Positions 47,120-55,477 of a stretch of 64,000 nucleotides of DNA are shown piece after piece. How positions within the stretch are numbered: position 1 is the first letter of the stretch; every line of letters begins with the position of its first letter. Position numbers and translations under genes: made by a program. The stretch spans positions 124,001 through 188,000 of the forward strand of contig CALJES010000012.1 in the NCBI GenBank assembly GCA_938074205.1, given 5' to 3'. This DNA is from an uncultured bacterium. GTDB lineage: Bacteria > Armatimonadota > UBA5829. Below the pieces are notes generated by a model. The model did no database searches, had not been told where the DNA came from, and saw only the letters and a program-made list of their open reading frames with translations.

Positions 47120-49672
47120 ATGCGAAGACATTCCTGTCCAATAGTATTACTTGTCATCTTGCTCTTGCGCTCGCCCGCATTCGCCAAGGTGAAGCTCGTT
47201 GTGTGGGGGCTTCAGCCCAGCGAGGAAGCTGCAGGCTTGCGTGCCCAAGTGCGCGAATTCGAGCGCCGCAACCCTGGAGTAAAGGTGAGCATCCTGGGGA
47301 TGGGCGCGGGGCAGATGAATCCTCAGAAGCTCATGACTTCCATCGTAGGTAGAACTCCTCCCGACGTCATCAACCAAGACCGTTTCACAATCGGTGACTG
47401 GGCGTCCCGCGACACGTTCATGGACCTAACACCTCTCATAAAGCGCGATCGCAACAAACCAGGCGGCATCAGGCCCGAAGATTTCTACAAACCCTGCTGG
47501 GAAGAAGCAAACTACAAGGGCAAGGTCTACGCCATACCCAACTCAACCGACGACCGCTTCCTCTATTACAACAAAACGCTCTTCCGAGAAGCCGGTCTGG
47601 ACCCCAACCGACCACCCCTTACCTGGAACGAGCTTCTGGAATATGCCAAGAAGCTCACGAAGCGGGACAAGTCTGGTGCGATCCGCCAGATCGGTTTCAT
47701 CCCCAACTGGGGCAACAGTTGGCTTTACCTATACTCGTGGCAGATGGACGGCGAGTTTATGAGCCCAGATGGTAGGCGCTGCACGATGAATAATCACAGG
47801 TCCATTGCAGCCCTGCGATACATGGTAAGCGTATACGACGCCCTCGGCGGCGCCAAAAAGGTAGATCAGTTCCAAGCTGGTTTCCAGGGTTACGCTCTTG
47901 ATCCGTTCCTCACTGGCAAGGTCGCAATGAAGATAGACGTCGACGGAGCAGCTAACAATATCGCCCGCTTCAACCCAGATCTTGATTTCGGCGTCGCGCC
48001 CGCACCCATTCCCGACGAGCGGTTCAGAACGACACTCTCAAACGTGCGCTTCGACCGCAACGGCGTCCCGATAGCCCTGCCTCCTAATCCACGATTGCTC
48101 ACTCCGCGTCCGCGGTACATCACTTGGTCCGGAGGCTTTTCGTGGGCGATACCTGTTGGAGCCAAGCACGTGGAACTTGCGTGGAAGTTTATTAAATGGA
48201 TGTCCAGTCCGGAAGCCGGTCTCATTGCAGCGGATGCGCAGAGGCGCTATAACTTGAGTAAGGGAAGGCCGTACGTTCCGACCATGCACGCGAACTGGCG
48301 CGTCAACGAAGCCGTGTTCGCGAAATACGCGCCCAGGGATCCCAAGTTCAGAAACTGCTTGCGGTTCGCGCTTTCGATGATGCCTTACTCGCGGTATCGT
48401 CCTGTTACGTTCGTCGGGCAGCAGCTTTGGGACGAGCACGTCCGAGCATTTGACCTGGCGGTTCACCACGCCGAAACCGGTTACACTCCCGAGCGGGCTA
48501 TGAATGAGGCAGCGCGAGTTGTTCAACGGGAGCTTGATCGGGTCTTTTCGCGCGAGAAATACCCGCTTGTTCCCATGTGGATCTTGTGGTGCGCTATCAT
48601 ACTTGCGATCCTAGTGCTGACAGTGGTCGTCTGGCGACTGGCGAGCCGGTCGGAGAAGGTGGGCACGCTTATGCGGGGCGAAGCCTATGCGGGATTCCTT
48701 TTTGCTTCGCCGTGGATAATTGGCTTCCTTATCTTTATGATAGGTCCCATCGTGGCATCAGTCGTATTCAGCTTCTGCAATTACGACGTCCTGCATCCGC
48801 CGAGATGGGTGGGGTTGGCGAACTACAAAGGCTTGGTGACCTACGACTGGGGGCTACTCTCTAAAGCTCTTTACAACGCGGCGTTCTTGGCTGTGATAGG
48901 TCTGCCCCTTGGCATAATAACCGGTTTGGCGATCGCTATGCTCCTGAACACAAATGTCAAAGGGATGAGCTGGTATCGAACGCTTTACTATTTGCCTTCA
49001 ATTGTGCCGGTGGTGGCTTCAGCTGTGCTGTGGCTTTGGGTGTTGAACCCGCAGTGGGGCATTGTAAATGCTATATGGCGGATGACCTTGACGCAGTGGT
49101 TTGGTTTGCAGCCGCCTGGATGGATCGCGCAGCCTGGGGAGTTCTTTGGGGTTCTCGCGTGGCTTTGGAAACACACTCTTGGCGCACTGGGACTGCCTCT
49201 GCCGGGTCCGCTTGCCCACCCGCCTTCGTATTTTGGCGCTAAGTCGGCTCTGATTGTGATGGGGCTTTGGGGAGCTGGCGGAGGGATGATAATCTGGCTG
49301 GCTGGTCTGAAGGGGATCCCGTCGTCATACTACGAGGCAGCGGAGATCGACGGCGCCACCCGCTGGCAGCAGCTCCGACACGTAACACTTCCTATGCTCA
49401 GCCCTTATATCTTTTTCAACCTAATTATGGGCACGATAGGTGTGCTACAAACATTCGACAACGTTTATGTAATGACCAACGGCAGCGGAGGACCTGTGGA
49501 TTCCACCTTGGTGCCGATGCTCTACCTATTCAACAAGGCCTTCCGCTATTTTAGCATGGGATATGCGTCGGCGCTTGCGTGGGTGCTGTTTGTTATCATT
49601 CTTGCGTTCACGATCTTGCAGTTCAGGATAGCCCCGCGGTGGGTTCACTATGAGGTTGAACGAGGCAAGTAG
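47120..49672 (+). CDS. ABC transporter: sugar-binding protein fused to MalF-type permease
   Basis: 850 residues, ATG 47120; an in-frame stop 24 bases upstream fixes the start region, and no good ribosome site precedes it. Residues 1-22 are a signal peptide (no lipobox Cys); about 23-450 are a family 1 extracellular solute-binding protein (VWGLQPSEEAAGLRAQVREF, NQDRFTIGDWASRDTFMDLT, IPNSTDDRFLYYNKTLF). A membrane helix at about 485-507 ties it to a MalF-like permease (about 515-850) with its coupling loop YEAAEIDGATRWQQLRHVTL near residue 738. The binding protein is thus tethered to its own permease. Works with the next gene; no ATPase gene is in the window. Confidence 0.92.
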   Translation: MRRHSCPIVLLVILLLRSPAFAKVKLVVWGLQPSEEAAGLRAQVREFERRNPGVKVSILGMGAGQMNPQKLMTSIVGRTPPDVINQDRFTIGDWASRDTFMDLTPLIKRDRNKPGGIRPEDFYKPCWEEANYKGKVYAIPNSTDDRFLYYNKTLFREAGLDPNRPPLTWNELLEYAKKLTKRDKSGAIRQIGFIPNWGNSWLYLYSWQMDGEFMSPDGRRCTMNNHRSIAALRYMVSVYDALGGAKKVDQFQAGFQGYALDPFLTGKVAMKIDVDGAANNIARFNPDLDFGVAPAPIPDERFRTTLSNVRFDRNGVPIALPPNPRLLTPRPRYITWSGGFSWAIPVGAKHVELAWKFIKWMSSPEAGLIAADAQRRYNLSKGRPYVPTMHANWRVNEAVFAKYAPRDPKFRNCLRFALSMMPYSRYRPVTFVGQQLWDEHVRAFDLAVHHAETGYTPERAMNEAARVVQRELDRVFSREKYPLVPMWILWCAIILAILVLTVVVWRLASRSEKVGTLMRGEAYAGFLFASPWIIGFLIFMIGPIVASVVFSFCNYDVLHPPRWVGLANYKGLVTYDWGLLSKALYNAAFLAVIGLPLGIITGLAIAMLLNTNVKGMSWYRTLYYLPSIVPVVASAVLWLWVLNPQWGIVNAIWRMTLTQWFGLQPPGWIAQPGEFFGVLAWLWKHTLGALGLPLPGPLAHPPSYFGAKSALIVMGLWGAGGGMIIWLAGLKGIPSSYYEAAEIDGATRWQQLRHVTLPMLSPYIFFNLIMGTIGVLQTFDNVYVMTNGSGGPVDSTLVPMLYLFNKAFRYFSMGYASALAWVLFVIILAFTILQFRIAPRWVHYEVERGK

Positions 49673-49704
49673 ATGCCTAAGCGGAGGATACTCAGGAATC
49701 GGGT

Positions 49705-51030
49705 ATGGAGTTTATTGTTTGGATATTAGTCGTAGCTTTAGGTTACTTCGCTGTAGGCAGGACGCTGTTTGTTTTGATAACTGCGTTCGCTGAACGGAAG
49801 TTAGCACGTATACCTCTGCTTTTTGCAGGGGCAGTGGCTTCGCACGCGATTACGCTGCTGTTGGTTTACGTTGTAAATAGATTGGGTGCGGTGCATGTAT
49901 CGACGCTTTGGATTGCGACGGCCGATCTGGTTATATTCGCGGCGTTTCTGGTGATTCAGGACAGTGGCAGTGATCAGCGGCGCCCATGGAAAGAGGTCAA
50001 ATGGAGAAAGCAGCTCTCCCGGCAAATCCAGCTTCACCTCGCGCTTCTAACGGGAGCGATCGTATTCTCCGTGCCTTTCTATTGGCTGGTAACTACCTCT
50101 CTCAAACCCGACGAACGCACCAATATTTTCCCGCCGGACATTATTCCGATGATACAGCGAACGGTCAGGCTCGATGGAGAGGAGAGAAAGGTCTACGTTG
50201 TCCAGCTGAATGGGGACGAGATCAGGGCGGTGAAGCTGGCGGAGCTTCCAGGTGGTGTTTGGAGGATGCGCACACTGGATGGGCAGGAAGGGGTGATATC
50301 GGTCAACGCGTCCGACGCAAAGCCGGATCTCAAACCGACGGCGCTATGGTCCAACTACCGAGACGCGTTGAACTTCCTGCCTCCGGAGTATCGGAAAGGA
50401 CTCGTGCCGCTTTGGAATACGATCTACGTGACGGTGCTGGTAATTGTGGGCACTACGCTGTCTAGTTCGCTCGTAGGGTTTTCGTTTGCGCGCCTTCGCT
50501 GGCCCGGGCGTGATTTGTTGTTCTTTATCATGATAGCCACAATGATGGTGCCGGGGGCAGTCACGATGCTGCCGGTGTTTCTTGTATATCGGTGGCTAGG
50601 CTGGGTGGATACTTTGAGGCCTTTGTGGTTTGGTGCGCTTTTCGGCAGCGGGTTCAATATTTTCCTTTTGAGGCAGTTTTTTATGACTATTCCGACCGAT
50701 CTCGAGGACGCTGCCAAAATAGACGGCTGTTCTTATTTCCGAATATATTGGAACATAATGCTGCCACTTATAAAGCCGGCACTTGCTGCTATAACGATAT
50801 TTGCGTTTATGGGTAGTTGGAACAACTTCATGGGTCCACTGATCTACATCAGTTCACCAGAGAAGATGACCCTTGCATATGCACTGCAGTTATTCCAGGG
50901 TTCGCACGGAGGAGAGCCGGCGATGATGATGGCCGCCGCCACTTTAGTTATGCTTCCTGTATTGGCTGTATTCTTCTTCACGCAGCGGTATATGATTCAG
51001 GGAGTGACTCTTACAGGCTTGAAGGGGTGA
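49705..51030 (+). CDS. MalG-type ABC sugar permease with extra N-terminal and periplasmic parts
   Basis: 441 residues, ATG 49705. The C-terminal two thirds is a normal MalG-like permease, with the coupling loop LEDAAKIDGCSYFRIYWNIM near residue 333 and a final TQRYMIQGVTLTGLKG. Two additions stand out: about 110 extra N-terminal residues with three membrane helices, and an insertion of about 95 residues (about 138-232) after the first canonical helix that should face the periplasm (VRLDGEERKVYVVQLNGDEI). Usual MalG-type permeases are near 280 residues. Pairs with the fused protein upstream. Substrate unknown. Confidence 0.92.
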   Translation: MEFIVWILVVALGYFAVGRTLFVLITAFAERKLARIPLLFAGAVASHAITLLLVYVVNRLGAVHVSTLWIATADLVIFAAFLVIQDSGSDQRRPWKEVKWRKQLSRQIQLHLALLTGAIVFSVPFYWLVTTSLKPDERTNIFPPDIIPMIQRTVRLDGEERKVYVVQLNGDEIRAVKLAELPGGVWRMRTLDGQEGVISVNASDAKPDLKPTALWSNYRDALNFLPPEYRKGLVPLWNTIYVTVLVIVGTTLSSSLVGFSFARLRWPGRDLLFFIMIATMMVPGAVTMLPVFLVYRWLGWVDTLRPLWFGALFGSGFNIFLLRQFFMTIPTDLEDAAKIDGCSYFRIYWNIMLPLIKPALAAITIFAFMGSWNNFMGPLIYISSPEKMTLAYALQLFQGSHGGEPAMMMAAATLVMLPVLAVFFFTQRYMIQGVTLTGLKG

Positions 51031-51167
51031 TGAGAGCAGTGATCAGGTGTTTCTCCCACTGCCGATCGGCGATGTGTCCTACTACTGTCGCCCCAACACA
51101 TGCCGCGTGCGTTATATCTGATGGGGCATCATGCCATCGCAGATAACAGAGACGTAGTCGCATTTTG

Positions 51168-51190
51168 TAGCCCAAAAGGCAATTGGGCTA
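51168..51190 (+). promoter_or_regulatory. Inverted repeat abutting the hydrogenase operon promoter
   Basis: TAGCCCAA (51168-51175), 7-base spacer, TTGGGCTA (51183-51190): perfect 8-base arms ending exactly where the -35 box begins. It could be a protein-binding operator. A hairpin marking the end of the ABC transporter transcript is the alternative, but there is no T run. Confidence 0.5.
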
Positions 51191-51220
51191 TTGACACGTA
51201 AGTTTTGAAAATGTTAGCAT
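51191..51220 (+). promoter_or_regulatory. Promoter of the hydrogenase operon
   Basis: TTGACA (51191-51196), 18-base spacer ending TGT, TAGCAT (51215-51220). It predicts a leader of about 190 bases before the first start codon. The 389-base gap 51031-51419 contains this promoter, the inverted repeat before it, the hairpin after it, and no supported gene. Confidence 0.65.
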
Positions 51221-51242
51221 AGTTTGCGGGCTGCGCCTGCTG

Positions 51243-51277
51243 ACTCGGTAAGCATTCCTTTTCGGAATGCCTCGAGT
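51243..51277 (+). other. Hairpin in the hydrogenase operon leader
   Basis: ACTCG (51243-51247) and GCATTCC (51252-51258), loop TTTTC, then GGAATGC (51264-51270) and CGAGT (51273-51277): a two-part stem with a 4/2 internal loop, lying just after the predicted transcription start. No T run follows. It does not match the molybdenum-cofactor RNA motif as far as I can judge. Confidence 0.5.
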
Positions 51278-51419
51278 AGGTAGTTTGCCCTCTGTGTGTT
51301 GTGCTCCGTCGGCTGGAAATCAACCTGGCTCTACAACTGCGGCTGGGAGCGCGACCGGGGGGCTTTAGCGTGTACGAACCGACAACTAAAAATCCGAGTA
51401 TGCACTACCGGGGGCTGCA

Positions 51420-53369
51420 ATGAACGACAAACCGACAACGTGCGGGTTCTGCAGTTGCGGCTGCGCACTTTATGTAGAACCCAGAAAATCAGGACTCGGT
51501 ATATCAGGATTGTGTCCGAGCACTACCCACCCCGTCAGCACCGGCAGACTGTGTATTAAAGGTTGGAATGCCACAACATCCCTCATAAGAGTAGATAGGT
51601 TACAAACACCTCTCGTCAGGAAAGGCAATGAACTGCAGCCTGCTTCTTGGGAAGAAGCGCTCTCTGTTACAGCCGACGTATTGAAAAGGGTCATAAGCAC
51701 ATCCGGGTCCGAAGCAGTCGGTGTCATAGGATCAGCGAAGACAACCAACGAGGAGTGCTACTCCCTGGTAAAGTTTGCAAGAGCAGTTCTGCGCACGCCC
51801 AACATAGACGGAGCGTGCAGATTTTATGATGCCTCGCTAATACCCGCACTGATCGATACCATTGGTATTCCCGCCTCTCAGATAGGCGTCGAGCAGCTGG
51901 CAGAAGCAGGTTCTATGCTTATCGCTGGCGCGAATGTAATGGAGCAGCTTGCCCATATAGGCTCTCGAATTCAGGACGCTGTTGAGAATGGTTGCAAGGT
52001 TGTTGCAGTTGATCCGCGGAAGTCGAGGCTTGCACCCCAAGCGGGTTTGTTTTTGCATCCGAAGCCCGGATCGGATCTGACATGGGTTCGAGCGCTCCTT
52101 AAGACGATACTTGACCGCAAGCTCTACGTCGATGCCGCGCCTCAGATGCCGGGATTTGAAGAACTGCGAGCTTCTCTGGACGATGTGGTTATAGGCGTTC
52201 TACCGCAGGTGTGTGGAATCGAACCTGAGGCAGTGGTTGAAGCGGCTACGATTCTCGCAGAAAACGAGCCATGCGTGGTGATGTTCGGTTTGGGAGTCTT
52301 GCAGCAGCAGGACTCAACTATTCTCGTAAAAGCCTTGGCGAATGTTGCGCTGCTTTTGGGCGGTTACGTGATGCCGCTAAGAGGCCAAAACAACGCACAA
52401 GGCGCCTGCGACATGGGCGTTCTCAAAGATTACCTGCCGGGATACGAACCCATCAGCAGCGTAGAAACTCGGGCGAAATGGGAATCCGCTTGGCAGTGCG
52501 CAATCAATCCGCAAGCTGGATTGAGCGCCATTGAAATGGTTCAGGGCGGTGTGAAGGCGCTGCTGGTCTTTGGCGAGAATGTTGCTCTGTCGGCCCCCAA
52601 CACTGAGCAGACGATTTCTGCATTAGAAAAGCTGGACTTTCTTGCAGTGAGTGACCTCTACCTTACTGAAACGGCTCAACTGGCTGACGTAGTTTTCCCG
52701 GCTTGCTCGTTCCTAGAAAAGGATGGAACGTTTACCAACATTGGCAGGAGAGTTCAACGTGTGCGCAGGGTGATTGACCCGATCGGTGAATCCAAGTCGG
52801 ACCTTGAGGTCATAGTAGGGCTCGCTTCCGCCTTCGGCAAGGAGATGGCCACAGATCCATCAGCTGTTATGAAAGAGATTGCTGCTACCGTTCCTCTGTA
52901 TGCCAATTTCAGTTACGAACAGTTCGAGACCGGATGGGGCGAGCCATGGCGAGCTAGCACGCCAACGCCACGCCTGGCACCGATTCATGCTACCGATCTC
53001 CCGCCTGAAGAACCTGATTACCCGTACCAACTTTTAGCCAGCAGAATCAACTTCCACACACAAACAGGGACTATGTCTGCGAGGTGTGGTATCCTGACTC
53101 GGGAGTATCCTGAGTCGGTGGTTGAGATAAATCCATCAGACGCTGAAAAACTCAAGCTCCGACCCGGCAGGGTGGTGCGAGTAAGCTCGAAGACAGGTAG
53201 TCTGACGAGGCGGCTGGCTGTGAGCGACGCGGTGCCACAAGGCTGCGTGCATGTGCCGCACTATTTCGGAGGGGACTCGGCGAACATGCTTGCAGGTTAC
53301 GAATGCGATTCGATATCCGGAGTGCCCGTGTACAAAGGCTTACCAGTTAAGATAGAGGCGGTGTCATGA
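51420..53369 (+). CDS. Formate-dehydrogenase-like molybdopterin protein lacking the Mo-binding Cys/Sec
   Basis: 649 residues, ATG 51420. Belongs to the FdhF branch of molybdopterin oxidoreductases. C8, C11, C15 and C45 form the N-terminal [4Fe-4S] site; SAKTTNEECYSLVKFARAVL, LRGQNNAQGACDMGVL near residue 325 and the C-terminal cofactor-cap domain (RINFHTQTGTMSARCGILTR) are typical. At the site where FdhF has Arg-Val-Sec-His, this protein reads RFYD: Tyr136 replaces the metal ligand and Asp137 the conserved His. The codon is TAT, so this is not a missed selenocysteine. Formate oxidation is therefore unlikely; an electron-relay or structural role, as for NuoG, or an altered substrate is more plausible. 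First gene of the operon. Confidence 0.9.
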   Translation: MNDKPTTCGFCSCGCALYVEPRKSGLGISGLCPSTTHPVSTGRLCIKGWNATTSLIRVDRLQTPLVRKGNELQPASWEEALSVTADVLKRVISTSGSEAVGVIGSAKTTNEECYSLVKFARAVLRTPNIDGACRFYDASLIPALIDTIGIPASQIGVEQLAEAGSMLIAGANVMEQLAHIGSRIQDAVENGCKVVAVDPRKSRLAPQAGLFLHPKPGSDLTWVRALLKTILDRKLYVDAAPQMPGFEELRASLDDVVIGVLPQVCGIEPEAVVEAATILAENEPCVVMFGLGVLQQQDSTILVKALANVALLLGGYVMPLRGQNNAQGACDMGVLKDYLPGYEPISSVETRAKWESAWQCAINPQAGLSAIEMVQGGVKALLVFGENVALSAPNTEQTISALEKLDFLAVSDLYLTETAQLADVVFPACSFLEKDGTFTNIGRRVQRVRRVIDPIGESKSDLEVIVGLASAFGKEMATDPSAVMKEIAATVPLYANFSYEQFETGWGEPWRASTPTPRLAPIHATDLPPEEPDYPYQLLASRINFHTQTGTMSARCGILTREYPESVVEINPSDAEKLKLRPGRVVRVSSKTGSLTRRLAVSDAVPQGCVHVPHYFGGDSANMLAGYECDSISGVPVYKGLPVKIEAVS

Positions 53370-54457
53370 ACGTCGGCGACAAGCTTATCCTGAAAAAGAA
53401 CAACGTCTCAGATTTCTTCTATAGTCTACAAGAGCAGATGCAGTTGATTGCGCCCAAACAGCGCTTTGCTGGGGATGTTGTTTTCGATCTAGTGAATTCC
53501 CCAGACGAGATAGTTTGGGAGTATGGTCACGACATTTATCCTCCTGGCAAGCGGTATCTGTTTCCTCATTATGAGGACATGTTCAGCTACAGGCAAGGGG
53601 AGCAGATAGCCATTGATGTTGCCGCAGATGTGCCGAGGCAGGCAATAGTCGGAATACGTTCGTGCGACGTTACTGCAGTTAGGTTCCAGGAAAGGTTCTT
53701 CAGCTCGCCCATAGTCGATCCTTTCTACAAGACTCGATCTGATAACACGGTGCTTTTCAGCCTCGTATGTAACGAGCCGCCAAAGAAAGATTGTTTCTGC
53801 ATATGCTGCGATGCGGGGCCATATCTCGAATCAGGGTTCGATGTCCAGCTTACCGACCTGGGCGATCGGTTCCTTTACGAAATCGGATCTGAGAAGGGAC
53901 TCGATGTAAGCGAGCCGCGTGAGAAGTATTTGGAAGCTTCCACGGAGCAAGATATTGCGGAGCGCAAGCGTATAGAGCTGCACGCTGATTCCCTGTTCCA
54001 GACGGCTTCATATATAGCTAAGGCGATCATTTACATAACAAGCGACGAAGTGCCAGATGAAGTTTGGGAGGAACTTGGATCTACCTGCTTCCGGTGTGCG
54101 GCGTGTACCAATTTGTGTCCGATCTGCACTTGCTACACCGTTGACGATCGCCCTGAACCTGATGGGTCGTTTACCAGGTGCAGATCCTGGGATTCGTGCC
54201 AATACGCCGGATTCACCCGCGAAGCCAGCGGTCACAATCCTAGACCGACGTTCGGAAGTCGAGTCAAGAGACGCTTTTATCATAAGGCAAGTTTCCAATA
54301 CATTATGCGCGACGGCCGGCACGGCTGCGTAGGGTGCGGCAGATGTGTCAGTTCGTGCTTGACAAAGCTTGACTTACCCAGCGTGGTTAAGAGAATCAGG
54401 CGTGCTATGCACGACTACATTGAACCGATAAGCAAACCTACCGCCTTCTTAGAATAA
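53366..54457 (+). CDS. HydB-like iron-sulfur protein (sulfhydrogenase beta-type subunit)
   Basis: 363 residues, ATGA overlap with the previous gene. Matches the HydB/anaerobic sulfite reductase A-type family: an N-terminal domain with IVGIRSCDVTAVRFQERFF and CNEPPKKDCFCICCDAGPY, then two ferredoxin-type [4Fe-4S] clusters, C241/C244/C247/C251 and C321/C324/C327/C331. In group 3b hydrogenases HydB passes electrons between the flavin subunit HydG and the hydrogenase. Here its partners are the HydG-like gene next and the molybdopterin protein before it. Confidence 0.92.
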   Translation: MNVGDKLILKKNNVSDFFYSLQEQMQLIAPKQRFAGDVVFDLVNSPDEIVWEYGHDIYPPGKRYLFPHYEDMFSYRQGEQIAIDVAADVPRQAIVGIRSCDVTAVRFQERFFSSPIVDPFYKTRSDNTVLFSLVCNEPPKKDCFCICCDAGPYLESGFDVQLTDLGDRFLYEIGSEKGLDVSEPREKYLEASTEQDIAERKRIELHADSLFQTASYIAKAIIYITSDEVPDEVWEELGSTCFRCAACTNLCPICTCYTVDDRPEPDGSFTRCRSWDSCQYAGFTREASGHNPRPTFGSRVKRRFYHKASFQYIMRDGRHGCVGCGRCVSSCLTKLDLPSVVKRIRRAMHDYIEPISKPTAFLE

Positions 54458-54463
54458 GGCGGT
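54440..54463 (+). other. Hairpin overlapping the HydB-like stop codon
   Basis: ACCGCCTT (54440-54447), 8-base loop, AAGGCGGT (54456-54463): perfect 8-base-pair stem spanning the TAA. No T run, so not an intrinsic terminator. Confidence 0.55.
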
Positions 54464-54471
54464 GAAAGAGG

Positions 54472-54492
54472 TGCTTGCTTAAACAGCAAGCA
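54472..54492 (+). other. Second hairpin between HydB-like and HydG-like genes
   Basis: TGCTTGCT (54472-54479), loop TAAAC, AGCAAGCA (54485-54492): perfect 8-base-pair stem directly after the previous hairpin, with no T run. The HydG-like ribosome site follows at 54519. Confidence 0.55.
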
Positions 54493-54530
54493 AGAATTAC
54501 CAACTGAGCGTTCAAGACGGAGTGAAAAAC

Positions 54531-55436
54531 GTGAGTACCGAGGTTCAAGCGCCAACACTAACCGGAGCAAAACCGAGGAATATGTGGGGAGTTACGGGCG
54601 TCCCCACGGGAAACCTCTACGTTCCAATGCCTGCAGTTATCGAGAAGATAATTGTCGAGACCCCAGACACAAAAACTTTCAGACTGAGGTTGGAAGATCC
54701 GAAGCATGCCGAATGGTTCACGTGGGAACCAGGTCAATTTGTTGAGGTGAGTGTATTCGGCGCTGGGGAAGCTCCGATAGGTTTCGCGTCCAGCCCTTTG
54801 GAGAGGTCTTGGTTCGAGCTTACCGTTGTTAACCGCGGCAAGGTTACAGGTCTTATGCACGAACTCAAAGAAGGCGACAGGGTCGGCATTAGAGGACCTC
54901 TAGGCAACTGCTGGCCGCTGGAAGATATAAAGGGCAAGGACATTTTGATAATAAGCGGCGGATGTGGCTTGGCGCCGCTCAGGCCGGCCATCCTATACAT
55001 TCTGGCGAATAGGGAAGACTACGGTGAATTCTGGCTGCTTTACGGCGCCCGTACGCCGGCAGACATCAACTATAAGTATGACCTAGTGGAGTGGGAGAAG
55101 CGCAACGATTTCCACGTTCTACAGACCGTGGATGTAGGCGATGAATCCTGGACGGGAAATGTGGGTGTTGTTACGACCCTGCTCGACCAGGTGAAATTAG
55201 ATGCGGCAAATGCCGTTGCCCTGACTTGTGGACCTCCGATTATGATCAAATTCGCCACGCTTGCGCTTGTGAAAATGGGCTTTTCGGAAGATCGGGTTGT
55301 TACAAGTTTGGAACGTTATATGAAGTGCGGTGTTGGCAAGTGTGGGCACTGCTGTGTTAATCACGTATACCTGTGCACCGAGGGGCCGGTGTTTACATAC
55401 GCTCAATTGCAAGAGTTTCCGGAGACACGTGCTTGA
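54531..55436 (+). CDS. HydG-like FAD/NAD(P)-binding subunit (sulfhydrogenase gamma-type)
   Basis: 301 residues from GTG 54531, 8 bases after GGAG; GTG 54522 is the alternative but lies on top of that site. Ferredoxin reductase-like family shared by HydG, AsrB and PyrK: FAD domain at about 30-125 (TKTFRLRLEDPKHAEWFTWE, IGFASSPLE), NAD(P) domain at about 130-255 (IISGGCGLAPLRPAI), and a C-terminal [2Fe-2S] site, CGVGKCGHCC with a further Cys in YLCTEG. The hydride-exchanging end of the complex, so NAD(P)H is the likely soluble partner; whether NADH or NADPH cannot be told from what I see. Confidence 0.92.
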   Translation: MSTEVQAPTLTGAKPRNMWGVTGVPTGNLYVPMPAVIEKIIVETPDTKTFRLRLEDPKHAEWFTWEPGQFVEVSVFGAGEAPIGFASSPLERSWFELTVVNRGKVTGLMHELKEGDRVGIRGPLGNCWPLEDIKGKDILIISGGCGLAPLRPAILYILANREDYGEFWLLYGARTPADINYKYDLVEWEKRNDFHVLQTVDVGDESWTGNVGVVTTLLDQVKLDAANAVALTCGPPIMIKFATLALVKMGFSEDRVVTSLERYMKCGVGKCGHCCVNHVYLCTEGPVFTYAQLQEFPETRA

Positions 55437-55477
55437 GGGCGTACATCGGGTCGTGCCGGAGGGTTGGTTAACCTAGA

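Noticed and set aside
47068-47352. 94-codon frame starting at a TTG behind AAAGGAGA before the ABC transporter fusion
   Set aside because: It runs mostly inside the binding-protein gene in another frame and its product resembles nothing; the ribosome-like site is the only support.
51221-51419. Molybdenum-cofactor riboswitch in the hydrogenase leader
   Set aside because: A stem-loop is present, but I cannot match the conserved motifs, so it is listed only as a structured leader.
51825-51827. Possible selenocysteine in the formate-dehydrogenase-like subunit
   Set aside because: The codon at the expected position is TAT (Tyr), not TGA, and the frame is continuous.
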